A stretch of DNA of 64,000 nt from Streptomyces varsoviensis. GTDB taxonomy: Bacteria; Actinomycetota; Actinomycetes; Streptomycetales; Streptomycetaceae. Below the pieces are notes generated by a model. The model had not been told where the DNA came from, ran no database searches, and saw only the letters and a program-made list of their open reading frames with translations. The DNA is taken from assembly GCF_000718635.1 (NCBI RefSeq), contig NZ_JOBF01000020.1, forward strand, positions 87,150-151,149. Direction: 5' to 3'. The position numbers and the translations under genes were made by a program. Shown here one piece after another: positions 41,971 through 50,097 of the stretch (position 1 is the first letter of the stretch; every line of letters starts with the position of its first letter).

Positions 41971-43239
41971 TCAGCGGGCGAACGGGTAGGAGAACGCGCC
42001 CAGGTCGGGGGTGGCGAGCGGGGAACCGCTCCACAGCCAGTCGTAGGACACGTCCGACTCCCCCTCGAAGCTGCGCAGCCGGGCGTCCCGCTCCTCCTGG
42101 AGCGGCCCGTCCGGGTAGTGGTAGAAGGTCTTGTTGCGCAGCGAGGCGTCCTGCACCATCCCGGCGTGGGTGGCGCGCCGGTTCACATAGCGGCGCAGCG
42201 CCCCTTCGATGCCACTCGCGGTGACGGCGCCGAGTTCCTCGGCGAGTACGGCGGCGTCCTCCATGGCCTGGGACGCGCCTTGGGCCTGGTAGGGCAGCAT
42301 GGCGTGGCAGGCGTCGCCGAGCAGGGCGACGTTGCCGTCCATCCAGACGGGGTCGCGGCGGCGGTAGTAGAGGGCGAAGCGGGAGACGTCGTCCTTGGCC
42401 TTGGAGAGCATCGCGGGCACCCGGTCGTCCCAGCCGGGGAACGCGGCGGCCAGTTCGCCGGGGGCGGCGGGCGCGCTCCAGCGTTCGGCGACGTCGTCGG
42501 TGCAGGGCACGCAGGCGACGACGTTCAGATACTGGCCGCCGCGGATCATGTAGTGGACGAGGTGCCGGTCGGGCCCGTACCAGATGGTGCTCTGGTAGCG
42601 GTCGACGAGCCAGCGGGTGGCGGGGTCGGCGGCGATCAGGTCGCCGGGGATCAGGGCGCGGTAGGCCATCTCGCCGGAGAAGACGAGGGTGTCCTCGGCG
42701 CCCATCAGGTCGCGGACGCGGGAGCGCACGCCGTCGGCGCCGATGAGGGCGTCCGCGGGGTGGCAGGCGCCGTCCTCGGTGACGGCGGTGGGCCGGCGGG
42801 GGTCGGTGCGGTCGAGGCCGACGACCTTGCTGTCGGTCAGCAGCCGGACGGCGGGCCCGGGGCCGTCGGGGTCGGTGCAGCCGTCCATGATGACGCGGTG
42901 CAGGTCGGCGCGGTGGTAGTGCCAGTAGGGGGCGTTGTAGGTGTCCTTGCAGTGGTCGCCGAGCGAGGTGAGGGCGACGATCCTGCCGTCCTTCCAGCGC
43001 CGCCGGACCTGGTCCTGGGGTTCGGTGTGGATGGCTTCGAGCTGGTGGCGCAGGCCGAGGGAGAGCAGGACGCGGCTGGCGTTGGGGGCGGTCTGGATGC
43101 CCGCGCCGACCTCGCCGAGCCGGCCGGCCTGTTCGAGCACGGTGACGCGGATGCCGCGGTGGCGCAGGGCGAGGGCGGCGGTGAGGCCGCCGAGTCCGCC
43201 GCCGACGACGGTGACTTCGTACGACTGGCTGGGCGCCAA
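41971..43239 (-). CDS. nicC: FAD-dependent monooxygenase, probable 6-hydroxynicotinate 3-monooxygenase
   Basis: A 422-residue class A flavin monooxygenase: VTVVGGGLGGLTAALAL (FAD adenine), GADGVRSRVRDLMG (DG motif) and GDACHAMLPYQAQGASQAMED (flavin/ribityl). It ends with a run typical of salicylate hydroxylase-like enzymes. NicC does a decarboxylative hydroxylation of 6-hydroxynicotinate to 2,5-dihydroxypyridine. Placement between the hydroxylase and the ring-opening dioxygenase gene supports this. The start is uncertain: TTG at 43239 follows GGAGGAG closely and begins just before the first strand. A salicylate or 3-hydroxybenzoate substrate is the alternative. Confidence 0.75.
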   Translation of the reverse strand: MAPSQSYEVTVVGGGLGGLTAALALRHRGIRVTVLEQAGRLGEVGAGIQTAPNASRVLLSLGLRHQLEAIHTEPQDQVRRRWKDGRIVALTSLGDHCKDTYNAPYWHYHRADLHRVIMDGCTDPDGPGPAVRLLTDSKVVGLDRTDPRRPTAVTEDGACHPADALIGADGVRSRVRDLMGAEDTLVFSGEMAYRALIPGDLIAADPATRWLVDRYQSTIWYGPDRHLVHYMIRGGQYLNVVACVPCTDDVAERWSAPAAPGELAAAFPGWDDRVPAMLSKAKDDVSRFALYYRRRDPVWMDGNVALLGDACHAMLPYQAQGASQAMEDAAVLAEELGAVTASGIEGALRRYVNRRATHAGMVQDASLRNKTFYHYPDGPLQEERDARLRSFEGESDVSYDWLWSGSPLATPDLGAFSYPFAR

Positions 43240-43373
43240 GTCTCCTCCAGGGCGGTACGGGGTGGGGCTCGCGGTACGCGGCGGCGGGGCCGGGCGAGCG
43301 GGGAAGGGCCGGGCGAGCGGGGGCGGTTGGGAGCGGGGGCCGAGGCGGGGGCCGCGGTGGGGGCCGGTGGCGG

Positions 43374-44405
43374 TCAGCGGTCGGCGAGCACGCCGTCCGT
43401 CACGGTCTCGGTGCCGTCGACGGAGACGGTGCAGCCGCGCATCGCGATGTCCAGATGCGCGTACGACTCGCGGCCGAGCACGGGGTGCGGGCCGGTGGAC
43501 CACAGGAAGTTCCCCGCGAAGGCGCGGGCGTCCATGCCCATCAAGTCGCCCTTGCCGTACAGGGCGGTGGCGAACCAGTCGGCGCCGCGCATCAGCCCCC
43601 ACCCCATGTGGGAGAGGCTGCGCGCCCACTGGTCGTCGGCGTCCTCGAAGAAGGTCGTGAGCAGTTTCGCCTCCGCGCCGCCGGTGACGTCCTCGATGTG
43701 GCCGTCGCGGACTTCGAGGGTGACGGGTTCGCGCACGTACTCCTTGAAGGGCAGCAGGATGTCGCCCTCGGCCAGCACGATCCGCCCGTTGGAGATCTCC
43801 GGCCAGCACAGCACCATCGTGCTGGGCCAGTGGTCCCAGCGGCCGGGGTCGTCGGCGTAGCCGCACTGGAACTCCGGCCGGGAGCCCTCCAGCCGGACGC
43901 TCAGATCGGTGCCGGCGCGGGAGGTGACCCGCATGTCGGCGGACCGCTTCAGCAGGTCGGCGGCCTGGAGGCAGCGGTCCTTGTCGCCGTCCTGGGGAAG
44001 GTTGCGGATCAGTACGTCGGGGGCGTCGCAGACGAAGACGATGCGGGTGCCGGCCCGCAGGATCTCCTGCTGTACGGGCGCGTGGATGAACCCCTCCTGG
44101 GTCAGGTCGACCACGAGGTCCGCGGATTTCAGCAGGTCCTGGGCGGTGGTGTCGGTGAGCACGGAGGTGAGGCCGGGGCCGGCGCCGGTGTGGGTGCTGG
44201 GGATCGGGGCCGGGCTGCCGCCGGGGACGGTCGCGGAGATGACGTGGGCGCCGCACGCCTTGGCGGCGCCGAAGGCCGCGGCGACGTAATCGCCCCGGCT
44301 GGCCGGCTCGGAGAGGACGACCACGTGTTCACCGGGGCGTACCCGGCACATCGTCAGTTCGCGGGTGAAGGCGTCCAGCAGGTCGACGGATGAGAGGTCG
44401 AACAC
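43374..44405 (-). CDS. nicX: 2,5-dihydroxypyridine 5,6-dioxygenase
   Basis: A 343-residue protein of the NicX family, which has the aminopeptidase-T-like fold but is an Fe(II) ring-cleaving dioxygenase. The metal ligands of Pseudomonas NicX (His265, His318, Asp320) are matched by His266 (SLSHMGWG), His317 and Asp319 (YAHLDIAMRG). It opens 2,5-dihydroxypyridine to N-formylmaleamate. GTG start with GGAGG seven bases upstream. It is the first gene of the minus-strand operon, so its upstream region should hold the main promoter. Confidence 0.85.
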   Translation of the reverse strand: MFDLSSVDLLDAFTRELTMCRVRPGEHVVVLSEPASRGDYVAAAFGAAKACGAHVISATVPGGSPAPIPSTHTGAGPGLTSVLTDTTAQDLLKSADLVVDLTQEGFIHAPVQQEILRAGTRIVFVCDAPDVLIRNLPQDGDKDRCLQAADLLKRSADMRVTSRAGTDLSVRLEGSRPEFQCGYADDPGRWDHWPSTMVLCWPEISNGRIVLAEGDILLPFKEYVREPVTLEVRDGHIEDVTGGAEAKLLTTFFEDADDQWARSLSHMGWGLMRGADWFATALYGKGDLMGMDARAFAGNFLWSTGPHPVLGRESYAHLDIAMRGCTVSVDGTETVTDGVLADR

Positions 44406-45028
44406 GGTGTGTCCTCCAGGAGTCGTCTCGGAGTACGGGGCTTCGGGCCGCGGCGCGAGGGGCCTGCGGGCAGCCCGGACAGCTCGCCGCGCACCCAGCC
44501 TGAGCAGCGGAAACGCGGGTGGGGTCGACGTCCCGACAGAGATAATCCGAACACGTACTAACCCGTTGGGGCAAGGGCCCCGGCAGCCTTCCGCGCCGCT
44601 CGCGCACCGCCCGCCTCCCCCGCCGGACTCCGCCCCGACGGCCGCGCGGGCCACGTCTTGCCAGCTCAGACGGCGCGGCGGGGAGCGGCAGGTGCGGCGG
44701 CCATGGGGTCGATGAGACGGCGGTGAATTTTCCGGACACGTCCGGCTGTTGGGGTGCTGCCGGGGTGCCGGGGCGCTACTGGTGTGCTCGGGCGCTGGGG
44801 GGACGTACGCGGTGGCTTACGGGCGTGATGGCGGCCGGGCCGCCTCGCGGACGCTCGTTCCGGCTCTCGCCGACACGCGCCGGCGAGCGCCGGTCGCCCG
44901 CCGTTCCCGAAGGGTTAATGCGCACGCCCCCGGGCACGCACACTGGAAGGTCCTCGGAACGGTCCTCGGGACGGCCCCCCGGGACGGCCCCTGGCCGGAC
45001 CTCGGGGACGGACCTCGGCGTGGGGCGG
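44406..45028. other. Non-coding region upstream of nicX
   Basis: No convincing gene. A local AT-rich patch at 44540-44570 (GATAATCC, GTACTAACCC) on the nicX side is the likeliest promoter area. The right part holds GGAC-rich imperfect repeats (CGGACCTCGGGGACGGACC type). No regulator such as NicR and no nicotinate transporter is present here. Confidence 0.5.
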
Positions 45029-45325
45029 GTGATCCGCGTGTTCGACAGGCTCCGGAAACGGATCGAGGCGGCCTGGACGCTGCCCGGGACCGTGCACCCG
45101 GTCGGCAGGCAGCGCAACCTCTTCGAGGCGGCGGCGACATATGTGGCCGCGTGCGCCGAGAACGACGAGCAGCGGAGTTCGGAGGCGGCGCGCTGGGTGA
45201 CGCCGGAGGCGCTGACCTTCGGGGTGAACGAGCTCGCCTGCCGTGCGGTCATCGCGCTGGCGCGCGAGCGCGACGAGTCGCCGTACACGGTGGCCCGCTC
45301 ACTGCTGGGCCTGCCCGCCGCCTGA
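45029..45325 (+). CDS. Hypothetical small protein
   Basis: About 98 residues, cytoplasmic: FDRLRKRIEAAWTLPGTV, then RNLFEAAATYVAACAEND and VARSLLGLPAA. The helical, acidic composition is protein-like, while in-frame sequence upstream of 45029 is not. GTGs at 45020, 45029 and 45038 are all possible starts. I do not recognise a family. Confidence 0.5.
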   Translation: MIRVFDRLRKRIEAAWTLPGTVHPVGRQRNLFEAAATYVAACAENDEQRSSEAARWVTPEALTFGVNELACRAVIALARERDESPYTVARSLLGLPAA

Positions 45326-45444
45326 CACCGGCACGGGCCGCCACGGACCGACACGGACGAAGAACAGGGGGGCACCGGGGCGGCCCCGGGCGCCTCCCCC
45401 TCATGACCTGGGCGCGCGGCGCACGCCCGTAGACGGCTCCGTAT

Positions 45445-45477
45445 GTCTACAGAAGACGTCTGTCTACAGAAGACGTC
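45445..45477. repeat. Two 16-bp direct repeats
   Basis: GTCTACAGAAGACGTC occurs at 45445-45460 and again at 45462-45477, 17 bp apart. CGTAGA/CGTAGAGG sequences flank them. They lie between the hypothetical gene and the end of the small membrane protein gene. An iterated binding site is possible; no gene starts here. Confidence 0.6.
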
Positions 45478-45522
45478 CGTAGAGGCTCAGGGCCGGGGAC
45501 GCGGGCGCGGGGCGCGCGGGCG

Positions 45523-45705
45523 TCAGCGGCCCAGTTCCTTGCGCGAGACCCGCTTGAGCCGGCGTCGCTGGGAGGGGTCGAGCAGCAGATACGCGCCGAC
45601 CGGGACCCCGACCATCACCAGCACCGCCGCCCAGAAGGGCAGCAGCCACAACAGGATCACTCCTACGGCCACACCGCCGACGGCGACTTTCGCCCTGTTC
45701 GTCAT
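45523..45705 (-). CDS. Small membrane protein
   Basis: A 60-residue protein with one long or two short membrane helices (VGGVAVGVILLWLLPFWAAV and VLVMVGVPVGAYLLL) and a basic C-terminus (RRRLKRVSRKELGR). GAGGAGG precedes the ATG by eight bases. It follows the desaturase gene by 71 bases on the same strand and could be an accessory subunit. No family recognised. Confidence 0.6.
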   Translation of the reverse strand: MTNRAKVAVGGVAVGVILLWLLPFWAAVLVMVGVPVGAYLLLDPSQRRRLKRVSRKELGR

Positions 45706-45776
45706 CTTTTCCGCCTCCTCCTGCGGCGACTGCCGCTTTCGTCTCCTTGCAACGTCCGCCGGGCGCGCCCGGTTCC

Positions 45777-46826
45777 TCAGCCGGTCCGCAGCGGCGCCCC
45801 CACCTCGTGCATGTGGCGCAGCGCCTGCCCGTAGGAGTCGATGAGTCCAGTCTCCGTGTACGGGAGCCCCAGCGCACGGCAGTGGTGGCGGACCAGGGGC
45901 TGGGCGAGCCGCAGGTGGGGGCGGGGCAGGCTGGGGAAGAGGTGGTGCTCGATCTGGTAGTTCAGGCCGCCCAGGAACCAGTCGGTGAGCAGCGCGCCGC
46001 GCACGTTGCGCGAGGTGAGGACCTGGCGGCGCAGGTGGCCCCAGCGCTCGCCGTCCGGGTCGGGCATCTCCATGCCCTTGTGGTTGGGCGCGAAGGCCAG
46101 GCCGAGGTGGAGCCCGAAGAACGCGTGGTGCGTGAGGGCGAAGGCCGCGGCCATCCCCGGCGTCATGCAGGACAGGAGCAGCGCGCAGTAGCCGGCGTAG
46201 TGCAGGGCCAGCAGGGCGCCCTCGACGGCCCGCTCGCCCGGCCGCTGCCGCCGCAGGTCCTGGATGCTGGAGACCTTCAGCGCGATGCCTTCGAGGAGCA
46301 GCATCGGGATGAAGAGCCAGGCCTGGTTGCGGGTGAGCCAGCGCGCGAAACCCGCGCGCTCGGCCGCCTGCCGCTGGGTCCACACGAGCGCGCCGACGCC
46401 GACGTCGGGGTCCTTGTCCACGTGGTTGGGGTTGGCGTGGTGGCGGTTGTGCTTGTCGTTCCACCAGCCGACGCTCATGCCGAGCAGCAGATTGCCGTGG
46501 ACGAGCCCGAGGACGCGGTTGGCGCGGCGGGAGGCGGCTATCTGGGAGTGTCCGCTGTCGTGTCCGATGAAGGCGGTACGGGCCCAGAAGACGGCGGCGA
46601 GGGGCGCGAGGAGCAGCGTCCACCAGGAGCCGTCGAGGAGGACGAGCCCGGCGGCGATGGCGGCCAGGGCGAGGAGGTTCACGGTGATGCCCGCCGCGTA
46701 CCAGCCCCGGCGCCGTTCGAGGAGGCCCTGTTCCCGGACCTGGCGCAGGAGCGGCGCGAAGTCGCTGCCCGCCGATGGTTCGCCGCCCGCTGCTGGTTCG
46801 GCGAGGACGGCGCTTGACTGGGGCAT
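45777..46826 (-). CDS. Acyl-CoA/acyl-lipid fatty acid desaturase
   Basis: A 349-residue membrane desaturase with the three diiron His boxes: HDSGH, HNRHH and QIEHH (NYQIEHHLFPSLPR). Hydrophobic pairs lie between boxes 1 and 2 and between boxes 2 and 3. It inserts a double bond into fatty acyl chains, adjusting membrane fluidity. ATG at 46826 follows GGAGACCTC. A perfect inverted repeat lies 40-64 bases upstream, so it is probably under repressor control. No reductase gene is adjacent. Confidence 0.85.
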   Translation of the reverse strand: MPQSSAVLAEPAAGGEPSAGSDFAPLLRQVREQGLLERRRGWYAAGITVNLLALAAIAAGLVLLDGSWWTLLLAPLAAVFWARTAFIGHDSGHSQIAASRRANRVLGLVHGNLLLGMSVGWWNDKHNRHHANPNHVDKDPDVGVGALVWTQRQAAERAGFARWLTRNQAWLFIPMLLLEGIALKVSSIQDLRRQRPGERAVEGALLALHYAGYCALLLSCMTPGMAAAFALTHHAFFGLHLGLAFAPNHKGMEMPDPDGERWGHLRRQVLTSRNVRGALLTDWFLGGLNYQIEHHLFPSLPRPHLRLAQPLVRHHCRALGLPYTETGLIDSYGQALRHMHEVGAPLRTG

Positions 46827-46865
46827 GAGGTCTCCGGGGCTCGGTCTGGCTGACCTCATGAACGT

Positions 46866-46890
46866 ATGGTTCGGGCCGTGGCCGAACCAT
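46866..46890. promoter_or_regulatory. Inverted repeat upstream of desaturase
   Basis: ATGGTTCGG-N7-CCGAACCAT, perfect 9-bp arms over 25 bp, in the divergent region between the desaturase and the SNF2 gene and close to the desaturase start. It has the form of a TetR-type operator; the regulator is not in the window. Confidence 0.6.
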
Positions 46891-47079
46891 GGCGTCACCA
46901 CCCGGCCCCACCTGGGGGCAACCCCCGGCCGGGACAGGGGGGTTGCCTACACCATGGACGCGACTCGCACGCGCACAGTGATGCGGGCCACATGAAATTC
47001 CCTAGGTGCGCGGCGATTGCCGAGGTAGCATTCGCGGGCTTTACTCCAGGTAGTCAAATTTGAGGAATGCGTCGACACC

Positions 47080-50000
47080 GTGACAGCTCCCTCTGCTCGC
47101 TCCCATCCCTCCAGCACGTCCGCATCGCCTCCACCGTCCTCCGCCGAGCTCGCCCGGCTCGCCCACCGCTCGGCCGTCTTCCTCCCCGGCGACCCGGCGC
47201 GCACCGGACGCGTCGCCTTCTGGCACCCCGACGAGGAGCCGCCCGCGGGGCTCGGCCCCGTCGAGGAGCTGACCGTCGTGGTGCCCGAGGGGACGGGCAT
47301 CGCGGTCGTGCCCGTACAGGCCCTCCTGCTGCCCGTACGCGACGCCCTGCCGGCCCTCACCCGAGCCCGTACGGCGCGGGCCGACGAGGCGGCGGCCTTC
47401 TGGGGCGCGGCGGCCGTGCTGGCGCTCCAGCTCGCCGCGCGGGGCCGGCTGCTGCCGGGCCTGTCCGCCACCGACCACGACGCGTGGCGGGTGGGGCCGC
47501 TCGCCCCGGAGGACCTGCGGCGTATCCGTGAGCTGGCCGCCGCGATGCCGCCCGCCGCGCACGCCGCGCCGCTCCCGGACACCGACCCTCCGCTGCTGCC
47601 GGAGCCCGAGCCGCTGCTGCGCGCGTTCCTCGACGCGGTCGCCGACGGGCTGCCGCGCTCCCCCGCCGCGGCCCTCGCGGCGGGCGGCCCCGCGTTCGCC
47701 GCCGACGAGCCGACGCGCCTGCCCGAGCAGCGCGCCTGGGCCGCCGGCGTCGCCGCCGGGCACGACGAGGGCGTACGGCTGTCGCTGCGCGTCGAGGCCC
47801 GCGAAGTGCCCGTGGAGCACGTCGCAGTCCCGGTGGAGAACGCCGAAACCCCCGAGGAGTACGTCGAGGACGCCGTTGGAGGGGGCGCGGCGGTACGGCT
47901 CCGGCTGCGCGCCGTCCTCCAGGTGCACAGCCTCACCGACCCGGCCCTCGTCGCGGACGCCGTCGACGTCTGGTCCGGCGCCGGTGCCGCGGCGGGCTTC
48001 GGGCCGCGCGCCCGGATGGACGCCCTCCTCGCGCTGCGCCGCGCCGCCCGCGCCTGGCCCGCGCTGGGCCCGCTGCTGTCCGCCGCGGTCCCCGACGCGC
48101 TCGACCTCGCCGACGACGAGGTGGCCGAACTGCTCGGCGCCGCCTCCCGGTCGCTGGGCGCGGCGGGCGTACAGGTGCACTGGCCGAAGGAGTTGGCCCG
48201 CGGCCTCACCACACACGCCGTCATCGGGCCGCCGCCCGACGGGTTCGACCCGTCCGGCAGCGGATCAGGTGGCGGCCTTGACGGCGGGGCGGCGCGTGCG
48301 GCGGAGCGTGCCGAGTCCGGCCCGCCGCCCCTGCTCTCGGCCGACGCCCTGCTGAACTTCCATTGGCAATTCGCCGTCGGCGGGCAGGAGTTGACGCGCC
48401 GTGAGCTGGACGCGCTGGCCGAGGCGAGCCGTCCAGCCGTCCGGCTGCGCGATCAGTGGGTGCTCATCGACCCGGAGGCGGTGCGCCGCGCGCGGGAGCG
48501 GCCGGACCGCAAGCTCGCGCCGGTCGAGGCGCTCGGCGCGGCCCTGACCGGGCGGGCCGAGTCCGACGGCGAGAGCGTGGAGGTGCGGGCCACGGGGTGG
48601 CTCGCCGCGCTGCGCGACCGGCTCGCCGACCCGGACGCGGCCGGCCGGGAGCCGGTCCGCCCGCCCGCCGCCCTCGCCGCGACGCTCCGCGACTACCAGG
48701 CGCGCGGCCTCGGCTGGCTCGCCCGGATGACGGAACTGGGCCTCGGCGGCTGCCTCGCCGACGACATGGGGCTCGGCAAGACCATCACGCTGATCGCCCT
48801 CCATCTGCACCGGCAGGAGACCCCCGGGTCCGCCGGTCCGACCCTCGTCGTCTGCCCCACGTCGCTGCTCGGCAACTGGCGGCGGGAGATCGAGAGGTTC
48901 GCGCCGGGCACCCCGGTGCGCCGCTTCCACGGCGGCTCGCGCAGCCTCGCCGGCCTGGCGGGCGGGGAGTTCGTGCTCACCACGTACGGCACCATGCGGC
49001 TGGACGCCGGCACTCTCGCCGGCGGCGACTGGGGCATGGTCGTCGCCGACGAGGCGCAGCACGTGAAGAACCCGTACTCGGCGACCGCGCGGCAGTTGCG
49101 CACCATCGGCGCCAAGGCCCGGGTCGCGCTGACCGGCACCCCCGTCGAGAACAACCTGTCCGAGCTGTGGGCGATCCTCGACTGGACGACGCCGGGGCTG
49201 CTCGGTCCGCTCGCCCGGTTCCGTACCCGCTACGCGCGGGCCGTCGAGAGCGGCACGGACCCGGCCGCCGCCGAGCGGCTGGCGCGGCTCGTCGGGCCGT
49301 TCCTGCTGCGCCGCCGGAAGTCCGACCCGGGCATCGCGCCCGAGCTGCCGCCCAAGACCGAGACGGACCGGGCGGTCGCGCTCACCAAGGAGCAGGCCGG
49401 GCTGTACGAGGCCGTGGTGCGCGAGATGATGGCGGAGGTGGCCGCGGCGGACGGGATGCGGCGCCGGGGACTGATCGTGAAGCTGCTGACCGGCCTGAAA
49501 CAGGTCTGCAACCACCCCGCCCAGTACCTCAAGGAGGGGCCCGGCGACGGGACGCGGATCGAGGGCCGCTCGGGCAAGGTGGAGTTGCTCGACGAGCTGC
49601 TGGACACGATGCTCGCGGAGGGCGCGAGCGTGCTGGTGTTCACGCAGTACGTCCAGATGGCGCGGCTGCTGCGGGAGCATCTGGCGGCGCGCGGGGTGGG
49701 GGCCCAACTCCTGCACGGCGGTACGTCCGTGACGCGCCGTGAGGAGATGGTGCGGCGGTTCCAGGACGGCGAGGTGCCGGTGTTCCTGCTGTCGCTGAAG
49801 GCGGCGGGCACGGGGCTGAACCTGACGCGCGCCGGGCATGTCGTGCACTTCGACCGCTGGTGGAACCCGGCCGTCGAGGCGCAGGCCACCGACCGCGCGT
49901 ACCGCATCGGGCAGACCCAGCCGGTGCAGGTGCACCGGCTGATCGCCGAGGGCACGGTCGAGGACCGGATCGCCGGCCTGCTCGCGCGCAAGCAGGCGCT

Positions 50001-50097
50001 GGCCGACGCGGTGCTCGGGTCGGGCGAGGCCGCGCTGAGTGAGCTGAGCGACGCCGAACTGGCGGAGCTGGTCGAGTTGAGGGGGAGCATCCGATGA
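47080..50097 (+). CDS. SNF2/Rad54-family helicase-like ATPase
   Basis: A 1005-residue DEAD/SNF2 ATPase. The N-terminal 500 residues are the family's associated domain. The motor shows motif I DDMGLGKT, Ia CPTSLLGNW, II DEAQHVKN, III LTGTPVENN, and in the second lobe V LKAAGTGLNLTRA and VI TDRAYRIGQTQPV. It moves on double-stranded DNA; the bacterial versions are often paired with a SWIM protein, as here, and have a suspected repair role. GTG start. The stop overlaps the SWIM gene start (ATGA). Confidence 0.9.
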   Translation: MTAPSARSHPSSTSASPPPSSAELARLAHRSAVFLPGDPARTGRVAFWHPDEEPPAGLGPVEELTVVVPEGTGIAVVPVQALLLPVRDALPALTRARTARADEAAAFWGAAAVLALQLAARGRLLPGLSATDHDAWRVGPLAPEDLRRIRELAAAMPPAAHAAPLPDTDPPLLPEPEPLLRAFLDAVADGLPRSPAAALAAGGPAFAADEPTRLPEQRAWAAGVAAGHDEGVRLSLRVEAREVPVEHVAVPVENAETPEEYVEDAVGGGAAVRLRLRAVLQVHSLTDPALVADAVDVWSGAGAAAGFGPRARMDALLALRRAARAWPALGPLLSAAVPDALDLADDEVAELLGAASRSLGAAGVQVHWPKELARGLTTHAVIGPPPDGFDPSGSGSGGGLDGGAARAAERAESGPPPLLSADALLNFHWQFAVGGQELTRRELDALAEASRPAVRLRDQWVLIDPEAVRRARERPDRKLAPVEALGAALTGRAESDGESVEVRATGWLAALRDRLADPDAAGREPVRPPAALAATLRDYQARGLGWLARMTELGLGGCLADDMGLGKTITLIALHLHRQETPGSAGPTLVVCPTSLLGNWRREIERFAPGTPVRRFHGGSRSLAGLAGGEFVLTTYGTMRLDAGTLAGGDWGMVVADEAQHVKNPYSATARQLRTIGAKARVALTGTPVENNLSELWAILDWTTPGLLGPLARFRTRYARAVESGTDPAAAERLARLVGPFLLRRRKSDPGIAPELPPKTETDRAVALTKEQAGLYEAVVREMMAEVAAADGMRRRGLIVKLLTGLKQVCNHPAQYLKEGPGDGTRIEGRSGKVELLDELLDTMLAEGASVLVFTQYVQMARLLREHLAARGVGAQLLHGGTSVTRREEMVRRFQDGEVPVFLLSLKAAGTGLNLTRAGHVVHFDRWWNPAVEAQATDRAYRIGQTQPVQVHRLIAEGTVEDRIAGLLARKQALADAVLGSGEAALSELSDAELAELVELRGSIR

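Noticed and set aside
44723..45028. Upstream start for the hypothetical gene at 45029-45325
   Set aside because: The extra 100 residues are Arg/Pro/Gly-rich and coded by repeats; protein-like sequence begins near 45029.
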